Source of the DNA: Chloroflexota bacterium
GTDB taxonomy: Bacteria > Chloroflexota > Anaerolineae > Anaerolineales > Anaerolineaceae
Reading direction: 5' to 3'
Assembly (NCBI GenBank): GCA_012798515.1
Contig: JAAZNB010000139.1
Coordinates: 1 to 42,836 of the forward strand
DNA: 42,836 nucleotides
Shown in pieces: positions 33,863 through 42,659 of this stretch; the first letter of the stretch is position 1, and every line of letters starts with the position of its first letter. Under the pieces are notes generated by a model, which saw only the letters and a list, made by a program, of their open reading frames with translations, ran no database searches and had not been told where the DNA came from. The position numbers and the translations under genes are program-made.

Positions 33863-34816
33863 TCAACCGCGTGAATTCGCGCTCACTTCCTGATCGGGAA
33901 CGTCGGACGCCAGGCTGTTCTTCATCCATTCAATCGTCTGGGACAGGCCCTCTTCCAACCCAACCCGGGGCTCCCACGCCAAACGAGCACTGGTCTTGGC
34001 GACATCGGCCACTCGTTCTTGTTCCATCTGGCGCTGGGGCAAGGCTCCGAAGACAGGGGCTACGCTGGCTTGGGTCAGGCGAGCGATCCTGGCCACCAGA
34101 TCGCGAATTGAGATCAGCACCCCGGAACCCAGGTCGAACGTCTCGCCTTCGATACCCTGGATCGCGGCCATTCTTACCAGCCCGTCGATCACGTCTTCGA
34201 CGTAGATCCAATCGATAAAACGATCGCCATTACTCAACATCGGCGCTTCATCGTGTAAAAAGGATTGGATCACGTAAGGCACCAGTTTTTTCCGGTTTTC
34301 GACCAGCGGCCCGTAGGTCATAAAGATCCTGGGAATGACCACCGGCGTGCCATACAGGGCGTGGAACATACGCGCATACGTTGAACACCCCCATTTCGCG
34401 GCGGCATAAGGTGATGATGGGATCACCTCCTCCTCCGCTGCGCTGGGCTCTTCGAGCGAGCCGGCCAGCACGATGCGGCTCACGCCATTTTCTGTAGCCG
34501 CCGTCAATACATTGATTGTAGCGGTTAAATTATCGTGGTAAGTAGGCAAAACGAATTTCAATTCCCTTTGCCCGGTGGCGTTGCCTGCCAGATGGAATAT
34601 CACCGCCGGTCGAACCTGCTTGACGACGTTCTGAACAAAGTGGTTGTCCGCGCAGTCCCCCTGCCACCAACAGGTATTGGGCCGTGACGAGCTTTGCTCG
34701 CGGCGGGATACCAGGTGGAGTTCGACGTCCAGACTCTCCAGACGCCTGCGCAGATGCTTGCCCAGGAACCCGCTTGCACCGGTGATGAGAATATTCTGGC
34801 CAGTTAATGAATACAC
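33863..34816 (-). CDS. NAD(P)-dependent sugar epimerase/dehydratase/reductase (extended SDR)
   Basis: A 317-residue extended SDR acting on a nucleotide sugar. It has the Rossmann motif ITGASGFLGKHL near the N-terminus, IFHLAGNATG, LAGSLEEPSA in the active-site Ser region, and the catalytic SPYAAAKWG (Y-x3-K). Substrate-side motifs include PRIFMTYGP and DRFIDWIYVEDVIDGL. The frame is open upstream through 47 more codons inside the aminopeptidase-like gene; the GTG at 34816 (6 bases after the start of that gene's stop codon region, overlapping nothing essential) fits the family start and has AAGGA eleven bases upstream. It may be the final 4-ketoreductase of the cassette, as in CDP-deoxysugar pathways. 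That role is inferred from context. Confidence 0.85.
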   Translation of the reverse strand: MYSLTGQNILITGASGFLGKHLRRRLESLDVELHLVSRREQSSSRPNTCWWQGDCADNHFVQNVVKQVRPAVIFHLAGNATGQRELKFVLPTYHDNLTATINVLTAATENGVSRIVLAGSLEEPSAAEEEVIPSSPYAAAKWGCSTYARMFHALYGTPVVIPRIFMTYGPLVENRKKLVPYVIQSFLHDEAPMLSNGDRFIDWIYVEDVIDGLVRMAAIQGIEGETFDLGSGVLISIRDLVARIARLTQASVAPVFGALPQRQMEQERVADVAKTSARLAWEPRVGLEEGLSQTIEWMKNSLASDVPDQEVSANSRG

Positions 34817-34821
34817 GAAGT

Positions 34822-36129
34822 TTATGATCCTTGTTCTTTGAGCAGTTGGGTTTCTTCCAGCCGGGCAGCCGCGGCATAGATCATATCGAACGCCATCCCT
34901 GCCCGTTCGGCAATGTCCAGCAGTGAATGTTTCCCGTCTGACTGGTTCAACACCCACAGCATGGCCAGTTGGAACGATTTGTTGTCGCCATATCCGCCAA
35001 TCGGTTGGTATAAACCGCGTTTGCCCAGCTGGGGTTCACAATACGGGTTGAGATTGATATAGCTGCGGTTGCCTTCGATAAGCTCGATCACCTTGAGATA
35101 TTTTTCGAAGGAATCGGCCAGGTACTCTGGGCGAACCAGTTCCAGGTTATCGGCAGAGGTATGATACTGGGGATACTGGTTATTGGGGGTTCGCATCAAT
35201 GAGCCGACGGCCAGGTTAAAGCCGGGAGAACAATACTGGCGTTCGTCATAGCCATACGGGATGAATTCACGGATCTCGTAGGCCTGACTAGAATGTTTCA
35301 AGACGTGGGCTACAGCCCGGTCGATTTCAGCGTTCCCATCCCGGCTCTGTTTGTAGGTTGAGTTTCCCGGGTCACCCACGCAGGTCACTACCAGCCCGTG
35401 TTGGATGCGCCTGGCCTGTTCTTTGTTCAGGCTCAGCCAGGTGATAGAACCGATCGTGCCGGGGATAAACAGGAAGCGGTACGAATAGCGCCGTTCGACT
35501 CCCTGCAGGGTCTTTGCCAGCATCGCCGCCAGCGTAATCCCCGACAGGTTGTCGTTGCACAGTGAAGGGTGGCAGGCGTGGCAGGAGATCAAGAATTCGT
35601 CCTGGATCTCACCGGGAAGGTAAAACTCGCCATAACTCAGTGATCCGGGCGCCAGGGTGGCGTCGATGCACACCTCGTATTCACCCTCCTCCAATCCGGT
35701 CAGCGTGTTGTGGCTCAGGCAGAATCCCCAATCCTCGTGGTAATACGTGGTGCGGTAGGGAACCCAGTCCGGATGGTCCGGCAGCGTGTACAGGTGCGGT
35801 CTCAGCTCTTCCAACGTCATACGAGCCTTGACCGGCACGCTGTAATTGACCACATGCAGGTTGCTCTGGCGAAAATCAACCACCCGCTTCCCGCTCGCAT
35901 TCTGGATATAAGCGTCACGGATATTCCACTCTTGCGGAACGGTCCAATCGAAGACCTGCGTGCCGCTGGGTACTTCGTGGATTTCCAGGGGGATGATATC
36001 CTGGAGTGCACGCAGTGTCTGGCGGATTCCCTCCCCGGTGATGCTCCGGCAAATGGGATAGAGTTGCACGATCAGATCGTACATCTCCTGTCCCAATTTT
36101 TCAGCGTCGAGATCTGGTGTGATTTTCAT
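34822..36129 (-). CDS. DUF4910 aminopeptidase-like protein with winged-helix tail
   Basis: A 435-residue protein of the DUF4910 family, related in fold to M28 zinc aminopeptidases and often found in glycan-biosynthesis loci. The N-terminal half (to about 100) belongs to the associated DUF2172-type insert. Candidate metal ligands are H187 and D193 in CHACHPSLCNDNLSG, D253 in GDPGNS, and H323 in YHTSADN. The Glu-Glu pair typical of M28 is not obvious (FIPGTIGSITW occupies that place), so peptidase activity is uncertain. Residues about 383-433 look like a winged helix (SLLDIAERAGMAFDMIYAAA). It sits between the C-methyltransferase and an SDR. A role in modifying the sugar's amide or amino group is conceivable but unproven. 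Confidence 0.82.
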   Translation of the reverse strand: MKITPDLDAEKLGQEMYDLIVQLYPICRSITGEGIRQTLRALQDIIPLEIHEVPSGTQVFDWTVPQEWNIRDAYIQNASGKRVVDFRQSNLHVVNYSVPVKARMTLEELRPHLYTLPDHPDWVPYRTTYYHEDWGFCLSHNTLTGLEEGEYEVCIDATLAPGSLSYGEFYLPGEIQDEFLISCHACHPSLCNDNLSGITLAAMLAKTLQGVERRYSYRFLFIPGTIGSITWLSLNKEQARRIQHGLVVTCVGDPGNSTYKQSRDGNAEIDRAVAHVLKHSSQAYEIREFIPYGYDERQYCSPGFNLAVGSLMRTPNNQYPQYHTSADNLELVRPEYLADSFEKYLKVIELIEGNRSYINLNPYCEPQLGKRGLYQPIGGYGDNKSFQLAMLWVLNQSDGKHSLLDIAERAGMAFDMIYAAAARLEETQLLKEQGS

Positions 36130-36157
36130 TTGATTATCTCGCCCAAACCAGGGGGGT

Positions 36158-37387
36158 TTAAAACACTTGCGTGGTTGGGATGGGAACCACGAATTTTCCG
36201 TTCCACTCGCGTATGCCGGCCATCTGCTGGGAGATTTCGTCTTTCAAATTCCAGGGCAAGATGAGGACGTAATCCGGGCGGGTTTCGAAGATCTTCTCCG
36301 GAGCATAGATGGGGATGTGCGTACCGGGCAGGTACAGGCCCTGTTTGTGTGGGCTGCGATCCACGGTAAAATCGATGAAATCTGTGCGCACCCCGCAGTA
36401 GTTTAATAACGTATTACCTTTTGCCGGTGCTCCATAACCCACCACGCGTTTGCCCTCGTTCTTGGCCTGGATCAAGAAAGACAGCAGGCTCCTTTTAGTC
36501 TCCTCCACCTGGCGGGAGAAAGTCGCATAGGTCTCCAGGCACTCGAAGCCGGCTTGTTGCTCGCGCTCTTTCAGCTCGATGACCCGCTCGCTCACCGGTT
36601 TACTGTAGTCTTCGGCGTGCCGGGCGAAAATACGCAGTGACCCACCGTGGGTGGGCAGCTCTTCTACGTCGAACAACACCAGTCCATGGTGGGCGAAGAT
36701 TTTTTCCACACTCAGGAACGAATAATACGAAAAATGCTCGTGATAGATGGTGTCGAACTGGTTTTCCAGCATCAGACGCATCAGGTGGGGAAATTCCATG
36801 GTGATCACACCGCCGGGTTTCAACACCAGCTTCATGCCACCCACGAAGTCATTCACGTCCGGCACGTGGGCCAGCACGTTATTTCCCAGGATCAGGTCGG
36901 CGGAGATCTTTTCACCCACCAGGCTACGGGCCAGCGCCTGGCCAAAGAACTCACTCCTGGTGGGGATGCCTTTCTCGATGGCGGCCTGCGCCACGTTCCT
37001 GGCCGGCTCGATCCCCAACACAGGGACATTGTGTTCCACAAAGTATTGCAACAGGTAACCGTCGTTGCTGGCCAGCTCGATGACCTGGCTGGTCTGGTTG
37101 TAACCAAAGCGCTCGATCATCATCTCCACGTACTTTTTGGCATGTTCTAGCCAGGATACCGAATAAGAAGAGAAATAGGCGTAGTCTCCAAAAATTTGTT
37201 CCGGGCTCTCGAATTCCTCTAACTGGACCAGGAAACATTGCTCGCATACGTAAACATGCAATGGGTAAAAAGGCTCCATTTCGTTGAGCCGGCTTTCACT
37301 GACGTAATCGTTCGCCACCGGGGATACCCCCAGGTTGACAAAAGTGTGCTGTAAGGGGGTCCCACAAAAACGGCAATTGGGTGCCAT
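36158..37387 (-). CDS. NDP-sugar C-methyltransferase (TylC3/TcaB9-like)
   Basis: A 409-residue SAM-dependent enzyme that adds a methyl branch to carbon 3 of an NDP-4-keto-deoxysugar. It has the three-part layout of the family: an N-terminal zinc module with C5, C8, C48 and C51 (CRFC and CEQC), the central SAM domain with VIELASNDGYLLQYF (about 102-116), and the C-terminal domain with KRVVGYGAPAKGNTLLNYCG. The YHEHFSYYS motif at 215-223 matches the catalytic Tyr-His-Glu-His group studied in TcaB9. The start has AGAGG eight bases upstream. With rfbF nearby, the product is likely a branched CDP- or dTDP-deoxyhexose. Confidence 0.92.
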   Translation of the reverse strand: MAPNCRFCGTPLQHTFVNLGVSPVANDYVSESRLNEMEPFYPLHVYVCEQCFLVQLEEFESPEQIFGDYAYFSSYSVSWLEHAKKYVEMMIERFGYNQTSQVIELASNDGYLLQYFVEHNVPVLGIEPARNVAQAAIEKGIPTRSEFFGQALARSLVGEKISADLILGNNVLAHVPDVNDFVGGMKLVLKPGGVITMEFPHLMRLMLENQFDTIYHEHFSYYSFLSVEKIFAHHGLVLFDVEELPTHGGSLRIFARHAEDYSKPVSERVIELKEREQQAGFECLETYATFSRQVEETKRSLLSFLIQAKNEGKRVVGYGAPAKGNTLLNYCGVRTDFIDFTVDRSPHKQGLYLPGTHIPIYAPEKIFETRPDYVLILPWNLKDEISQQMAGIREWNGKFVVPIPTTQVF

Positions 37388-37399
37388 AAATATCGCCTC

Positions 37400-37945
37400 T
37401 TAACAAAGATTTGCTGGATCGTTGAAGTCTGGCCAATTCCGATCTTTTTCTGAGATCACGTGGATGGGCTGCGGCCAGGCAATCGCAAACGCGGGATCAT
37501 CGTAGCGGGCGCCTTTTTCCGCCCCCGGGGTATAAAACTGCGATTCCAGGTACAACACCTCGGTATCGTCAGACAGGGTCAGGAAGCCATGCGCGAACAT
37601 TTGGGGAATATACAACATGCGGTAATTCTCGCCGCTTAGTTCCACCGCAGTCCACTGCAGGTATGTCGCTGACCCCGGGCGGAGGTCGATGATCACGTCG
37701 TACAGCCCGCCGCGCACGCAGCGCACCAACTTCGTCCCGGGCGCCTGTTCCCCCTGGTAATGCATTCCCCGCAGTGTGCCCGTGTGGCGATTGTATGAGA
37801 TATTCGCCTGGGCCACGGTCGGAGCCAGGCCGCGTGCCAGGAACTCGTGCTGGCAAAAACTGCGGGCGAAGAACCCCCTGGCGTCCTCCCGTTTTTCGAT
37901 TTCGATCACGTAGGCGCCCGGCAGGCTCGTTTCGGTAAAAATCAC
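37400..37945 (-). CDS. rfbC: dTDP-4-dehydrorhamnose 3,5-epimerase-like enzyme (RmlC/RfbC family)
   Basis: A 181-residue cupin of the RmlC family, epimerising carbons 3 and/or 5 of a 4-keto-6-deoxyhexose nucleotide. It has EKREDARGFFARSFCQHEF, then LRGMHYQ with the catalytic base His62, VIIDLRPGS, and the Tyr-bearing SQFYTPGAEKG (Y138). The start is a GTG overlapping the stop of the SDR gene in GTGA, with GGAGG five bases upstream. Because rfbA, rfbB and rfbD are missing and a CDP-glucose synthase is present, the substrate may be a CDP-sugar rather than dTDP; that is inference. Length is normal for the family. Confidence 0.9.
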   Translation of the reverse strand: MIFTETSLPGAYVIEIEKREDARGFFARSFCQHEFLARGLAPTVAQANISYNRHTGTLRGMHYQGEQAPGTKLVRCVRGGLYDVIIDLRPGSATYLQWTAVELSGENYRMLYIPQMFAHGFLTLSDDTEVLYLESQFYTPGAEKGARYDDPAFAIAWPQPIHVISEKDRNWPDFNDPANLC

Positions 37946-38973
37946 ATTTCCCTCCAGAAGAACTGCTCATCGATCTGGTGGGTGTTGATCAGGTGTTTCA
38001 ACTGCTTCAAGCGGGTAAAGGCCCGGAACTGGAACGTATCGCTCGACATATCGATATACTCGAATACTTTCCGAAGTTCTTCCGCCCCGTGCCGGGGGGT
38101 ATATTTGCATTGAAAATCCGGGAGGCAGGCCTTGATTTTATCAAAAGATACCCGGTAACTGCGGTTGTCACCATCGCTCTTTCCGATAGACAGGCCACAA
38201 CCAGGGAAAGTCTCAGACACGATTTCAGCGATTTCACGCACGCGATAATTGGCCTGGGTATCGCCCACATTGAAGATCTGGCCATGCACTGCGTCGCGAG
38301 GCGCCGCTAACGTGCAGCGCACCGCTTCGCAAATGTCGAGGACGTGCACCAGGGGCCGCCAGGGCGAGCCGTCACTGGTCAGGCGGATTTCCTTGGTCGT
38401 CCAGGCCAGGCCACTCAGATTGTTCAACACCACGTCGAAGCGCATGCGAGGCGAAGCCCCAAAGGCCGTGGCATTGCGCAAAAAGGTAGGTGAAAAATGA
38501 TCGTCTGCCAGGGCCTGCACGTCGCGCTCGACCAGCACTTTGCATTGAGCATACGCCGTCTGCGGCTGGGGCGGGGTCTCCTCGTTCTTGATGTCATCGG
38601 TGCCAACGCCATAGACGCTACACGACGAGGTATAAATAAACTGCTGCACACCGGCCGCCTTGGCCCGCTTGGCCAGCTCTACCGATCCGATGTGATTGAT
38701 CTGGTAAGTCACTTCTGGGTTATGCTGGCCCAGGGGATCGTTGGAGAGTTCCGCCAGGTGAATCACTGCATCGTACCCTTCCAGGTCCTGGGTGGTGATG
38801 TTACGGATATCTTTGATGATCATCTTCGGTGTCTGCCGTAGGCCGTTGTACAGCCAGCCATCCAGGTAATATCCCGTGTCCACCCCGGTTACCTGATCGC
38901 CATGCTTTTCAAGATATGGCCCCAGCATACACCCGATATACCCCCCTGTCCCGGTTACAAGCAGCTTTTTCAT
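37942..38973 (-). CDS. extended-SDR nucleotide-sugar epimerase/dehydratase
   Basis: A 343-residue NAD(P)-dependent SDR. The N-terminus has the Rossmann motif LVTGTGGYIGCMLGPYL, then VIHLAELSNDPLG, YTSSCSVYGVG (catalytic Ser region) and AYAQCKVLVERD (Y-x3-K). Further motifs are FLRNATAFGASPRMRFD, PWRPLVHVLDICEAV and IFNVGDTQANYRV. The frame is open 44 codons upstream, inside rfbF, but the ATG at 38973 begins the fold and has AAAGGA eight bases before it. It follows rfbF after 19 bases. It does not resemble CDP-glucose 4,6-dehydratase (RfbG) in its N-terminal region, so its reaction in the cassette is not certain. Confidence 0.87.
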   Translation of the reverse strand: MKKLLVTGTGGYIGCMLGPYLEKHGDQVTGVDTGYYLDGWLYNGLRQTPKMIIKDIRNITTQDLEGYDAVIHLAELSNDPLGQHNPEVTYQINHIGSVELAKRAKAAGVQQFIYTSSCSVYGVGTDDIKNEETPPQPQTAYAQCKVLVERDVQALADDHFSPTFLRNATAFGASPRMRFDVVLNNLSGLAWTTKEIRLTSDGSPWRPLVHVLDICEAVRCTLAAPRDAVHGQIFNVGDTQANYRVREIAEIVSETFPGCGLSIGKSDGDNRSYRVSFDKIKACLPDFQCKYTPRHGAEELRKVFEYIDMSSDTFQFRAFTRLKQLKHLINTHQIDEQFFWREM

Positions 38974-38992
38974 TTGCACATTCCTTTTGTGA

Positions 38993-39772
38993 TTAATCCG
39001 TCCACACTTTCCAAGGGGTATTCCCGTTCTTCCACAGCTCTTCCAGGACATTCTTATCCTGTAAGGTGTTGACCGAGTGCCAGAAGCCATCGTGGCGGAA
39101 AGCAATCAGGTTGCCTTCCTGAGAGAGGCGGGTCATCGGCTCTTGTTCCCATACAGTGGAATCGCCTGCGATGTAATCAAAAACTTCCGGCTCCAGGACG
39201 AAAAAGCCACCGTTGATCCACGCTCCATCCCCTTGCGGTTTTTCCCGGAAATTGGTGATCGCCGTCTGGCCCTCAGACAGGGTAAACGTTCCATAACGGC
39301 CGGGTGGCTGCACTGCCGTCAGGGTGGCGCGTTTCTTCATCGCCTTATGGAAAGCCACCAACTCCTGGATGTTGACATCCGTGACACCGTCGCCATATGT
39401 AAAGCAGAACGTCTCGTTGCCCACGTAATCGCGTACACGCTTCAGGCGTCCACCCGTCATGCTTTTATCGCCTGTATCAACCAGGGTCACCCGCCAGGGC
39501 TCTTTGGCGTAGCGGTGCACGGTCATCTCGTTATTACGCATGTCGAATGTGATGTCAGAATTGTTGATCATGTAATTCGCAAAATAATTCTTGATCACCT
39601 CACCTTTATAGCCACAACAGATAATGAAATCGTTCAACCCATAAGCTGAGTAAATTTTCATGATGTGCCACAGCAAAGGACGATTTCCGATTTCGACCAT
39701 GGGCTTGGGTCGCACTGTCGTCTCTTCGCTAATGCGCGTGCCGAATCCACCGGCTAAGATAACGGTTTTCAT
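38993..39772 (-). CDS. rfbF: glucose-1-phosphate cytidylyltransferase
   Basis: Makes CDP-glucose from CTP and glucose 1-phosphate, the entry to CDP-deoxysugars. The 259-residue protein has the nucleotidyltransferase signature VILAGGFGTRISEETTVRPK at the N-terminus, with the catalytic K in RPKPMVEIG. Further family residues are FIICCGYKGEVIKNYF, LVDTGDKSMTGGRLKRV, FTYGDGVTDVNI and WINGGFFVLEPEVFDYI. The cytidylyltransferase assignment, rather than uridylyl- or thymidylyltransferase, rests on the SEETTVRPKPMVEIGNRPLLW and SMTGGRLKRVR patterns. The ATG at 39772 with GAAGGAAG upstream is preferred to the longer frame from 39853. It heads the sugar cassette. Confidence 0.94.
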   Translation of the reverse strand: MKTVILAGGFGTRISEETTVRPKPMVEIGNRPLLWHIMKIYSAYGLNDFIICCGYKGEVIKNYFANYMINNSDITFDMRNNEMTVHRYAKEPWRVTLVDTGDKSMTGGRLKRVRDYVGNETFCFTYGDGVTDVNIQELVAFHKAMKKRATLTAVQPPGRYGTFTLSEGQTAITNFREKPQGDGAWINGGFFVLEPEVFDYIAGDSTVWEQEPMTRLSQEGNLIAFRHDGFWHSVNTLQDKNVLEELWKNGNTPWKVWTD

Positions 39773-39821
39773 GACCACTTCCTTCCCGTCTACTATAAAT
39801 TCTGCAATGACGCCAGGCGCT

Positions 39822-42509
39822 TTATGGCTTTCTCCCTGCCATGCGTACGCCAACGATGATGAATACCACCACAGAGACGGCTGCTAGAATAACGCCAATA
39901 ATCAATCCGGTCCAATTGGTGATCGGCGACGAGGCATTGCCCGTAACCGGGAAGGTCGTCGTTGGAGTCGCCGCGACGGACACCGGGGTGTTGCCCAACG
40001 GAGATACATCGCCCTGGATCGAAGCCACCACCTGCGTAGGCTGCATCACCACATCGGCCGGCTGAATTCGTTCGGTCAGGTACAGGATGTCCCGATCCGC
40101 ATTGGTGTCTTTATCCGGCGTGAGCACATTGTAAAGCGCAGCCAGGTGCCCGTTGGCAGCCGTCCCGATCAAAGACAGCATCTGGCTGGTGTCGGGCTGC
40201 AAATCCAGGTCCACGAAATCGACTACAGACCACAGGCGGCCATTCCACAGCCAGTGCTGTAGGACGTAGCCCCGTTGCTCCATGTTACGAACTTGCAGCA
40301 TATGCACTTCGCCCTGGGTATCCAACACCAGATCGGTCGGCTCGAGCGACTGACTGAAGTTCTCGAACGGAGTTGGATTGCTCCAGGTTTTACCGCCATC
40401 TTGTGACGCCTGATGCCAGACGGTATACACGCCCGCTTCCATTTCTTCCCAGGCCCGGTGCACAGCCCCATTTCCGGCCACTACAACCTGGCTCCAGTAT
40501 GCCGGGTTGTTGGTGATCGCCTCGGGAGCGCTCCAGGCAGCCCCGTAATCGCTCGAATACGAGTAATATAACTCCAGCGGACGGCTCTCGGGAGGTACCT
40601 GGTACCGTGCCCACAGCAGGAACATCTTACCGCCCTCTCCCACGGCCAACTTAGGCTCATTTACCATGATCCAATTCGCCGCTTCCGCATCGAACACCTG
40701 TACCGGAGCGTTCCAGGTAATTCCATCGTCCATCGATGACGTCAGATAGATACCCCGCCCCTGGTTCACCGGCGTGGCGTAGGTCACGTAGATCGTACCG
40801 TTCTCGTCCAGGGCAATATCGGGTGAAATACTGGCCGACTGCGTGCCCGGCAGGACCACCGGCTGGGACCAGGATTCCGCGTTGACTGCCAGATTAGCCG
40901 GCACCATACTGAATGAGATTTTCCCGGTCGTCGGGTCGTTCCACACCAGATAGATTTTATCCTTCTGGCTGATCGCTTTCAACGCCCCGACCATCCCATT
41001 CGGCTCAGAAACCACGTCTGCCGGGCTGGTCCAACGTTTCCCATCCCACTGGGAGTAATGGATTGCCAGGCCGTCCCCTGTGCCACCGGCCTCACTCCAG
41101 AAGACGTGCAGCTGGCCGTACTGGTCGGCGGTCATGGCATTCGCGCTGATGCTGGTTTCACTGTTCAACACTGAGGTAGGTTTGAGCCAGGGCGTCTCCG
41201 CCGGGAGCCAGTCATCCACGCTGCCCAGGTTGCGCTGCGTGAACCATACGTCCGACTCTTCACCCGAATCGGCGCCCGCCGCGTACAGGACGTTTTCCGG
41301 GCTGTTCACCACCGGTCCGGTACGGAAATCCAATGCCGTGAAGGTATCCGGGTTGACCGAAGTGGATAACGTGGTCTGGACCTCAGCCTTGCTCCATTTT
41401 TCTCCATTCCAGGCCATCAGGTATACCTGGTCGTTGAGCACAAAGTACATGAAAATCAGGCCGTCGGGATTCGTGAAAAAGTTGATATTGGTCGCGCAGC
41501 CCTGAATGTCCGTCAACATCCGCTGGGGACTGCTCCAATCGTTCCCACTGTTTTGCGTTGAAATGTAGTTCTGAGTGCAATCTTCGCCCGGCTGGTTGAG
41601 CTGCCAGATCACCACGGCATCCTGGCCATACGAGCCGGCGTGAATATTGATCGCATCTACCGGCCCGGCTGAGCCTTCAGGGCCATCCACCTCGATGGGG
41701 TCAGCCCAGGTCGTGCCGTTATCACTCGAATACGCCAGGTACACCCGGTTGCGCGCCCGGTTGTCCCAGGCCAGGTAGACCATATCCTGCCCGTCCTCAT
41801 TCGTCACCGCAACATCGATGTTCGATGTCTCGACCGATGCGGTACGGTAATACTGAGATTCATCTAACAAGGTGCCATCTGTCCACCGCGATGTGGTGTG
41901 TAACAACCGGCGGTAATACACACCGGTGGGGGTATAGGTCGAGCCCAATTTACGGATATACGCAAGGTGCAGGTCGCCGGCTGCATCCAGATCTACATCC
42001 AGGTCGGTGGCTGATTCCGCCAGACGCTGGCGTGTCTGCCAGGCATTGCTCAACCCAAACGAATCTGCCCAGGCCATGCTGTAGTACAGCGTGTTGGTAT
42101 AGTCGATCCAGAAGACATGGATGTAGCCCCGTTTATCGGCAATGAATTTCAAACGATCGGGGGTCAGCGGCTCGATCAAGGAGAAGGACGACTCGAAGGG
42201 AAAATTCACCTGCTCCGGTGCTGACCAACTGCCATCAGTATATTCCGTATAGTAGAACTCCAGGGTGACTACGTCTTGCCAGATCAGGTGGAGGTTTCCA
42301 TTTTTATCCATCACCATAAATGGATTACTGGCTCCCCCAGATTTTGACAGGTTGGTCGGCCGGGTCCATGGCTGGTTGCCTTGTTCAAGATTGTGAGACT
42401 GCACCGGTACTGCGTTCACCAGCACAAAGCTGACGATGAACAGGATGGCTGCAAACTTGACAGTACCGTGGTTGATTCTCCGTTTGATTTCATTCATCAC
42501 TTTGCCCAT
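39822..42509 (-). CDS. large exported Asp-box propeller protein with FPVTG-type sorting signal
   Basis: An 895-residue exported protein. The start ATG has GGAG seven bases upstream; the N-terminus is basic (KRRINHG) with the hydrophobic run FAAILFIVSFVLVNAVPV and a likely cleavage near QSH. The body is built of sialidase/BNR repeats: SSDNGTTWADP, SSMDDGITWNAP, SSDYGAAWSAP and SQDGGKTWSNP are clear Asp-boxes, with many VDxxGxxH/YxxW elements between, enough for two propellers. A Thr/Pro linker leads to FPVTG (853-857), a membrane span (LIIGVILAAVSVVVFIIVGV) and the basic tail RMAGRKP, the order of an LPxTG sorting signal. Sialidase catalytic residues were not assigned. It is the first gene of the locus in transcription order and probably displays or binds glycan at the surface. 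Confidence 0.78.
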   Translation of the reverse strand: MGKVMNEIKRRINHGTVKFAAILFIVSFVLVNAVPVQSHNLEQGNQPWTRPTNLSKSGGASNPFMVMDKNGNLHLIWQDVVTLEFYYTEYTDGSWSAPEQVNFPFESSFSLIEPLTPDRLKFIADKRGYIHVFWIDYTNTLYYSMAWADSFGLSNAWQTRQRLAESATDLDVDLDAAGDLHLAYIRKLGSTYTPTGVYYRRLLHTTSRWTDGTLLDESQYYRTASVETSNIDVAVTNEDGQDMVYLAWDNRARNRVYLAYSSDNGTTWADPIEVDGPEGSAGPVDAINIHAGSYGQDAVVIWQLNQPGEDCTQNYISTQNSGNDWSSPQRMLTDIQGCATNINFFTNPDGLIFMYFVLNDQVYLMAWNGEKWSKAEVQTTLSTSVNPDTFTALDFRTGPVVNSPENVLYAAGADSGEESDVWFTQRNLGSVDDWLPAETPWLKPTSVLNSETSISANAMTADQYGQLHVFWSEAGGTGDGLAIHYSQWDGKRWTSPADVVSEPNGMVGALKAISQKDKIYLVWNDPTTGKISFSMVPANLAVNAESWSQPVVLPGTQSASISPDIALDENGTIYVTYATPVNQGRGIYLTSSMDDGITWNAPVQVFDAEAANWIMVNEPKLAVGEGGKMFLLWARYQVPPESRPLELYYSYSSDYGAAWSAPEAITNNPAYWSQVVVAGNGAVHRAWEEMEAGVYTVWHQASQDGGKTWSNPTPFENFSQSLEPTDLVLDTQGEVHMLQVRNMEQRGYVLQHWLWNGRLWSVVDFVDLDLQPDTSQMLSLIGTAANGHLAALYNVLTPDKDTNADRDILYLTERIQPADVVMQPTQVVASIQGDVSPLGNTPVSVAATPTTTFPVTGNASSPITNWTGLIIGVILAAVSVVVFIIVGVRMAGRKP

Positions 42510-42611
42510 AGGACGGCTCCATCGTAGGTAATCGATCTGGATTTATTTCGTAAAAAAGGGTGTGGCATCCCATTACAAGTTCAATAATATAAATCAAATA
42601 ATTCCTAACCT

Positions 42612-42637
42612 GGGCCGGTAGTTTTCTCTACCGGCCC
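42612..42637 (-). terminator. GC-rich hairpin between the two right-edge genes
   Basis: Perfect 10-bp stem, GGGCCGGTAG (42612-42621) and CTACCGGCCC (42628-42637), with a 6-base loop. On the minus strand it lies 22 bases after the stop of the partial gene and about 100 bases before the next start. The U-run typical of intrinsic terminators is poor, so termination is likely but not certain. Confidence 0.5.
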
Positions 42638-42659
42638 GGTAATGTTCGTAGAACGAGAA

